A stretch of 64,000 nt of DNA. Source: Haladaptatus halobius. GTDB lineage: Archaea; Halobacteriota; Halobacteria; Halobacteriales; Haladaptataceae. The stretch covers positions 186,001-250,000 of the forward strand of contig NZ_CP085339.1 of the NCBI RefSeq assembly GCF_020618475.1. The letters run 5' to 3'. The notes under the pieces are model-generated. The model ran no database searches. It saw only the letters and a program-made list of their open reading frames with translations, and was not told the origin of the DNA. Position 1 is the stretch's first letter. Each line of letters starts with the position of its first letter. Of the stretch, positions 59,536 through 64,000 are shown in pieces. The position numbers were made by a program, and so were the translations under genes.

Positions 59536-60551
59536 GCGATGAGAGTTCTGACATCAGTACGGCCAATACAATGCGCGAGCGAGCAGGCGAGAGTCGGCTC
59601 AAAATCTGGCTCTTGCTCGCCGCGAACCGCCTCCACGTAACGGCCGTCTTAGCGTTTGCAGTCCTGATTGTCTTTGTCATTGCGGTGACCTTCCTGTCTC
59701 CACCCTTGCAGCAACAACTTCAATCCGGAGACATGATTGAGACGATGTTCTCGACGATGATTGGGGCCATCATCACTGGCGTGACGCTCGTCGTGACCAT
59801 CGGTCAACTCGTCATCTCCCAGGAAAACGGCCCGCTCGGCGAGCAACGCGAACGCATGGAGAATTCGATGGACTTCCGTGACTATGCCGAGGAGCTGATC
59901 GGTTCACCGAGTCCTGCAGATCCGTCAGCATTCCTCCGAGAACTGATCGATGTGGCCGAGCAGCGAGCCGTCGCCCTTCAAGAGGGTCTGTCCGAAAACG
60001 ACAATGATCAACTTCAAGAGGAAGTTGACGAGTTCACCGACAGTTTCACTGGAAATTCGGAAGTTGTTCGCGATCAGCTTGATGGCGCCAAATTTGGTAC
60101 GTTCGACGTGCTCTTTGCCGCACTCAATTTCAATTACTCATGGAAAGTTTTCCAAGTCGAACGACTCATGAATAACTATGAAGAGAGTCTCTCCGAGGAA
60201 GAGATCACGCTCTTAACTGATCTGAAAACGGCATTGAGCCTGTTCGGCCCTGCTCGTGAACATATCAAGACCCTCTATTTTGAGTGGGCACTTGTGAGTC
60301 TCTCACAAATGATTCTGTATGCAGCGATCCCAGCACTTGTCGTCGCCGGGATTATGCTCACGATTGTTAATGCGACTACGTTTTCAGGGAGTACGCTCGG
60401 CGTGACGAATATGGCGTGGACGATCGGTCTGGCGTTCACAATAACGTTAGTACCATTTTTCCTCTTTACATCGTATGTCTTACGAGTTGTCACTGTTGCG
60501 AAGAGAACGCTTGCTATCGAACCGTTGATCCTTCGGGATTCACAACGGTAA
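59532..60551 (+). CDS. Membrane protein coupled to DUF4177
   Basis: A 339-residue protein with two helices near the N-terminus (VTAVLAFAVLIVFVIAVTFL and TMIGAIITGVTLVVTIGQLV), a large acidic cytoplasmic or outer domain of about 150 residues, and two or three helices near the C-terminus (MILYAAIPALVVAGIMLTIV, WTIGLAFTITLVPFFLFTSY). Conserved haloarchaeal style, function unknown. Confidence 0.75.
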   Translation: MSDESSDISTANTMRERAGESRLKIWLLLAANRLHVTAVLAFAVLIVFVIAVTFLSPPLQQQLQSGDMIETMFSTMIGAIITGVTLVVTIGQLVISQENGPLGEQRERMENSMDFRDYAEELIGSPSPADPSAFLRELIDVAEQRAVALQEGLSENDNDQLQEEVDEFTDSFTGNSEVVRDQLDGAKFGTFDVLFAALNFNYSWKVFQVERLMNNYEESLSEEEITLLTDLKTALSLFGPAREHIKTLYFEWALVSLSQMILYAAIPALVVAGIMLTIVNATTFSGSTLGVTNMAWTIGLAFTITLVPFFLFTSYVLRVVTVAKRTLAIEPLILRDSQR

Positions 60552-60810
60552 TTCATGTCTTAGAACCATCGTGAGGTCTACATACTTCAAAATTGGTCGA
60601 GTGTCTTCAAGAGGGCGAGTGCGTCACTTGGCACCGTAAATTCAGCAATAACACTCATAGCAACGCAACATCCTGGAAAAGGATAAGAGCAGGGGCACAG
60701 CAATTCAGCTGCCAAAGATGTTACTGTTTTCGCATGGTGTAACCACGTCTGCTTAGTGCAACAGGCGGTAGTGGGTATTCAATGCCGAATATCGGGTTGA
60801 ATGAGAGGGG

Positions 60811-61524
60811 TTAGGCTGTTGTCGTGGTCGTATTCCAAAGGCCGTAGCCGCCTTGCTTGGCCTCCTGTTGCTTCTGTTCAAACTCCGCTCGTTTGCTGAA
60901 CTGGCCGTCTGCGACCCGTGCGTAGCCCGACCGGAGCAACTGGGTGTTATACAGCCAATTGCCGGTGTAGACGTACACTTGCAGGTGGCCGTCACTGTCG
61001 CTCCCAACCTTTGGGTCTGTAACGAGTGTGACGGTGCTGTACTCAAGCTGTGCTTTGGTGGTCTGGAGCGCTCGTTTGTGGTAGAGACCGCTCTCAGGCA
61101 CGTGTACACCGATCAGATCAACAGTCTGGGTCTTGCCGTTGCGTTCGATTTTGATGGTTGTCGGATCGACGATTTTCGTCACCCGCGCTTCAAAGCGCTG
61201 GCTCCCCGTGGGTGTATCGACTCGTGCGGTGGTCTGTGTTGGCACTGTCGTTGCTTGAGCTGCCGTGCTGGGTTGCGTCGTTGTTGCTATTGTTGTCTTG
61301 GACGTCGTTGTGTGCGCCGTGCTGGCCGTCTGTGTTGGTGCTGTCGTCTGGCTGGTACTGGTCGTTTCCGGCACTGTGGTCGTTGCTGGGGCTTCTGTTT
61401 GCGGCTGTGGCTCGGTTGTCGTAGGCATCGTGTCGTCACTCTTCTCACCGAAGCCAATCCCACCGAGACAGCCAGCGAGGGCAACGATCACAACGAGTGT
61501 GAAGATGGGGACTGTTCGGGACAT
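60811..61524 (-). CDS. Thermonuclease-fold lipoprotein with altered active site
   Basis: A 237-residue exported lipoprotein, lipobox ending VALAGC, then a Thr/Gln/Pro-rich stalk of about 90 residues with many TT and TQT repeats, then an SNase-like domain: FEARVTKIVDPTTIKIERNG, TVDLIGVHVPESGLY and DSDGHLQVYVYTGNWLYNTQ. In active enzymes the strand reads RLxGIDxPE and GRxLxY; here Arg is Asp, the calcium Asp is His and the second Arg is His, so hydrolysis is unlikely. It may bind nucleic acid or sugars at the surface. Confidence 0.8.
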   Translation of the reverse strand: MSRTVPIFTLVVIVALAGCLGGIGFGEKSDDTMPTTTEPQPQTEAPATTTVPETTSTSQTTAPTQTASTAHTTTSKTTIATTTQPSTAAQATTVPTQTTARVDTPTGSQRFEARVTKIVDPTTIKIERNGKTQTVDLIGVHVPESGLYHKRALQTTKAQLEYSTVTLVTDPKVGSDSDGHLQVYVYTGNWLYNTQLLRSGYARVADGQFSKRAEFEQKQQEAKQGGYGLWNTTTTTA

Positions 61525-61802
61525 ATCTGCTGTCGTTACTCTGGTTAGTTCAATATTCGGGGTAGCGAACACTGGCCGGCTGAGCGGGGTGTCGCATATG
61601 GTCTACCGTATCTGCTGAACGACCGAGGACCCGAGTGCTACGAGTAACCCAGCTGGGGCAAGTGCTACCCCGATAGCCATTGAACGGAGCGTGTCATAGA
61701 GAGATTCTCAGAGCGTTGGTTTCAACTCGTTCTGCTTGAATCAGTCGGTACAAATACCTGCGAGTACAGCGTCAGCTGTTCAAGTTCGCGCGTGGCAGTT
61801 CA

Positions 61803-61973
61803 CTACAGTAGGCCCCACACTACACCGAGAATGGTACCGAGACCCATACCAATCGAAATACCTATCCCGATATTATTCAGTGCAAGCCCAAGAACGACTC
61901 CTATTAAAGGTCCGAACGCAATCCCTAGAGCCATCTTATTCAAATCTATTTGGTCGTCCTCTTCGTCAGACAT
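61803..61973 (-). CDS. Glycine-zipper small membrane protein
   Basis: A 56-residue protein: MSDEEDDQIDLNKMALGIAF, GPLIGVVLGLALNNIGIGIS and IGMGLGTILGVVWGLL. The same head-plus-two-helix GxxxG design as the gene at 12679, with a more acidic head. Start ATG 61973. Function unknown. Confidence 0.7.
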   Translation of the reverse strand: MSDEEDDQIDLNKMALGIAFGPLIGVVLGLALNNIGIGISIGMGLGTILGVVWGLL

Positions 61974-62195
61974 GTGCTATCTTTGGACTTCTGGTGAGAT
62001 AAACCCAGAGATCTAATGGCATATGAACGCTCTATATCTAACGTTCACTATGGAGTCCAAAGGGTGACATTCTGCTCTAGCAGCGAACGTCCTTTTTCTG
62101 GAATCAGCTGATTGCGAGCGACTGGAAGCATGCCGAGCCGAACGCTCCGCAGCGGACCGCCTCGGCCGAATGCCCGCCACTACTGACACCAGTGG

Positions 62196-62585
62196 GACAG
62201 TCAGACTGCTATCATCGGTGGACAGTCAGTTTTCTCGTGAAGAGGACACCACATTTCCGGAGTAATCTGGGTGCGTGCAGGCGCCTCACCGCCTCTCGTG
62301 ACCATCACGCTCTCAGTGACAGTCCCACTGCACCGGAGCTCGCTCTTGACAGTCCCTGTGGGGATCTGTCGGAAGATAGTCGTCCCTGCTGTTACTGGCA
62401 ACTGTGGAGTGCCCTACTAGATAGACAGCCCCTCGTGCTGTCGCTGCTCGACGTCCAACTGTTTCGGCAGGGTGGACAGTCCCATCGGCTGGATCATGCT
62501 GGAGCCTAGGGCGTGCTGGTCGCCAGATCAGACAGCCCCCCTGTAGTGGCCGGCGGACAGAGCAGTCTGTTGCTGGTAGACAGTC
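62196..62585 (+). repeat. GACAGTC array, plus-strand copies
   Basis: Six exact GACAGTC sites at 62196, 62221, 62318, 62348, 62475 and 62579, plus GACAGCCCC variants at 62424 and 62531. Several gaps are close to multiples of about 25 bp. Four reverse-strand copies lie at 62854, 63141, 63190 and 63296. Chance expectation for a 7-mer in this length is well below one. Confidence 0.85.
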
Positions 62586-62649
62586 TTCCGTGCTGGTCCC
62601 TTCCTCTATCGCGGGTTATTCAATGAAACTGCGGTGTCTCGCAGAAGAT

Positions 62650-62809
62650 GGCACCCCGCTGGTGCGCTCGGGTCGGCACCCAGATCATGCCGTCATATCG
62701 GCACCCAGAGGGGCGTGCTGGTGTTGGCACCCGGCCATTGCTCACGGCTGGTGATGGAGATGTGTCGCTCGTCGGCACCCCCTCTGTTCGGGTGCAGAAT
62801 GTGGCACCC
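62650..62809 (+). repeat. GGCACCC array, plus-strand copies
   Basis: Six exact GGCACCC sites at 62650, 62675, 62700, 62726, 62774 and 62803, with steps of 25, 25, 26, 48 and 29 bp. Spacer sequences between them differ from one another. Most are preceded by T and C (TCGGCACCC). Four reverse copies are at 63349-63442. Confidence 0.85.
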
Positions 62810-63348
62810 CACGGTGTCGTTTAGCGGCGTTCTCGCTGTGTCCCGGCAGGGCAGACTGTCTAGTGGCTTCGTCATACGGTTCTCAAGCGTAATCCAGCCA
62901 TTCTCGTCTGTGTTAGCCATCACTCGTCTCCTCGTGCTGTCGCGGATGCGGTTGCTGTCGCTGTTGCTGTTGCAGTCCTCTGCTGTGCGGGACACTGCTC
63001 GGTTCTACTGGCGGCTTGCCGCCCTAGTGCTCCCTGTCCTGCTGGCGGTCTACACTCCGCTCTGTGGCCTGTTGCTCGCACTGCTGGACTATCCTTGCAC
63101 CATAACCACTGTCCTGACATTTTCATGGTACTGCCGGTCTGACTGTCCCCCAGTTTCGTTTCCTTTCTCTCCCGGCGCTCTGCTCAGGGGACTGTCCTCT
63201 CCTCCAGTTGCCCCGCGTCCTATGTTCCCCTTGGATGCACTCCATCCATGTAATTATACGATATCTGACTATCCATACTTTCGTAGCCACAGGGAGACTG
63301 TCAGTCGTCTCTCATCCCTCATCCTACCAGAAATCTTAGCTCTTATTC

Positions 63349-63442
63349 GGGTGCCCACTCCTTGCACTCCACACATGAGGGTGCCCACTCCTTGCACTCC
63401 ACACATGAGGGTGCCCACTCTTTCACGCTCACTTTGGGTGCC
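63349..63442 (-). repeat. GGCACCC array, minus-strand copies, with 30-bp tandem repeat
   Basis: On the plus strand GGGTGCC occurs at 63349, 63379, 63409 and 63436. The first two units are perfect 30-bp tandem repeats (GGGTGCCCACTCCTTGCACT followed by CCACACATGA) and the third is cut after 12 bp. These are the minus-strand counterparts of the 62650-62809 array. Confidence 0.85.
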
Positions 63443-63713
63443 CCATTCTCTCCAGATCATCCTGTCCTCGGTGCGCCCTCAGCATGGTCCAACATCTCGC
63501 TCGCACTCACTGGCCAACCATCAGCATACCGCCGGGCTGCCACCTCCAGATATTACCTCACCCATCTTACATTCTCTCCAGCACGTCGGATTCTCCTTTT
63601 GCCGTCACATTGGGTGGTTGGCAGCCTATTGGTGTCGGCGGTTTCTATCAAAGGCCTTAATACAGGCGTAATCACTAAGGCCATAGCTAAATTAGGGCTT
63701 ACAAGAACATACT

Positions 63714-64000
63714 ATGGAAAATGATATATCCAACGCAGAGCAAGCACCCTTCGGCGCTATTGATGACCAGATGAGTGCGGATCGCGCCGCACTGTTAGCC
63801 GCTGTCGCTCGTGCCACAGAAGATGATCGAGATGGCATTCCGACGGGTCAACTTCGGGAAGCGGTCGGTGTGCCCTCAGGAAGCATGCCGTACCATATGG
63901 ACGCGCTCATGGAGTGGGAGCTAGTCGAAGTTGTCGGTAATCAGAAAGAGGGTGGGGGGTCGCCATCAAAGGTGTTCGCTCTCACGGAGCGGGGAGCAGA
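63714..64000 (+). CDS. Winged-helix DNA-binding protein (3' end outside window)
   Basis: Start ATG 63714 gives MENDISNAEQAPFGAIDDQM, then ALLAAVARATEDDRDGIPTG, QLREAVGVPSGSMPYHMDAL and MEWELVEVVGN, a typical winged helix with recognition helix near SGSMPYHM and a wing after KEGGG. The frame is open to the window edge. It begins 270 bp after the last array motif on the same strand, so it is a natural candidate to bind the GGCACCC or GACAGTC sites, or to be a regulator or replication protein of this replicon. Confidence 0.7.
   Translation, partial: MENDISNAEQAPFGAIDDQMSADRAALLAAVARATEDDRDGIPTGQLREAVGVPSGSMPYHMDALMEWELVEVVGNQKEGGGSPSKVFALTERGA

Larger units (their letters stand above)
61974..63713. 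other. Gene-free region carrying the motif array
   Basis: About 1.7 kb with no convincing coding frame. The motifs described separately run from 62196 to 63442. The plus strand from about 62880 to 63480 is pyrimidine-rich, and a GTTGCT/GTCGCT hexamer-like run is at 62951-62975. A 345-codon frame at 62634-63671 has Ser/Arg/Pro-rich composition unlike haloarchaeal proteins. Confidence 0.7.

Noticed and set aside
60853..61548. 231-codon frame antisense to the nuclease-fold gene
   Set aside because: It is the complement of a gene with a clear lipobox and domain; its Cys/Arg-rich product is typical of antisense translation.
62196..63442. CRISPR array
   Set aside because: Core repeats are only 7 bp with variable spacing and both strands; no long repeats, no cas genes. 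The only true tandem repeat is 30 bp in two copies.
62634..63671. 345-codon plus-strand open frame
   Set aside because: Ser/Arg/Pro/Leu-rich with few acidic residues, no recognisable domain, and it spans the motif arrays including the tandem repeat. Composition does not fit a haloarchaeal protein.
1..64000. Intact insertion sequences or prophage
   Set aside because: No transposase, integrase, terminase or capsid gene was found; only a possible IS605-type end and a tRNA fragment are visible.

Overview
The window is haloarchaeal DNA. The evidence is acidic proteins, four bat-type HTH regulators with a C-terminal HTH_10 domain, a halocyanin, Tat lipoboxes, archaeal-type small proteins (DUF5786-like, DUF6220-like, a DUF7344-like domain), ATGA/TAATG gene overlaps and an intron-less tRNA-Leu(UAA). 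There is no rRNA, no CRISPR array and no intact transposase. The large share of broken genes, toxin-antitoxin pairs and repeated modules suggests an accessory replicon or a genomic-island-rich chromosome segment. The species cannot be named from the sequence.

Region 1 (1-6640) is metabolic: a MmgE/PrpD protein entering from the left edge, a bat-type regulator, a DoeA/EutD-like M24 peptidase broken by one in-frame TAG, a maleate-isomerase/Asp-Glu-racemase family protein, a YkvI-type transporter and a divergent IclR regulator. The racemase and the peptidase resemble ectoine-utilisation partners. Region 2 (6650-15320) is a patchwork of decayed modules with a Fic-like gene plus a 46-residue neighbour, tRNA-Leu, a sulfatase-fold enzyme and an HTH/PemK toxin-antitoxin pair. 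Region 3 (15284-22610) is a catabolic cluster: a LeuA/NifV-like synthase, a class III CoA-transferase, a four-gene CUT1-type ABC importer with overlapping genes, and a bat-type regulator. Region 4 (22600-29000) is again patchwork with UspA, zinc ribbons, an alpha/beta hydrolase, a TumA/TumE-like pair and a tRNA-Leu fragment. Region 5 (28800-43200) holds FilR1-type regulators, a methyltransferase, a SnoaL-like protein, a FAD monooxygenase, halocyanin, membrane proteins and the only intact SWIM gene. Region 6 (43700-46950) is a MoxR/CbbQ-type AAA ATPase plus VWA pair. Region 7 (47200-61970) holds a sugar MFS porter, an LVIVD lipoprotein, VapBC, a zinc alcohol dehydrogenase, an unusual lysine-rich secreted protein, a DUF4177/membrane pair and a nuclease-fold lipoprotein with altered active-site residues. 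Region 8 (62000-63713) has no convincing gene and carries a dense motif array, followed by a winged-helix gene running off the right edge.

Two things stand out. First, one multi-gene cassette recurs in pieces at about 16 places: a small divergent HTH gene (two families), a promoter with paired operators, a structured RNA leader, a SWIM zinc-finger protein, a SprT-like metalloprotease and a small zinc-ribbon protein. The two complete divergent promoters (25.0 kb and 53.5 kb) have different operator sequences but identical geometry: a 34-bp operator spacing, with the first operator 35 bp from the HTH start codon. Second, the array at 62196-63442 contains ten copies each of GACAGTC and GGCACCC. 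Every copy left of about 62.83 kb is on the plus strand and every copy to the right is on the minus strand, so all point at one centre. Neither matches a system I can name.

Family names below rest on motif recognition by eye; no database search was run.
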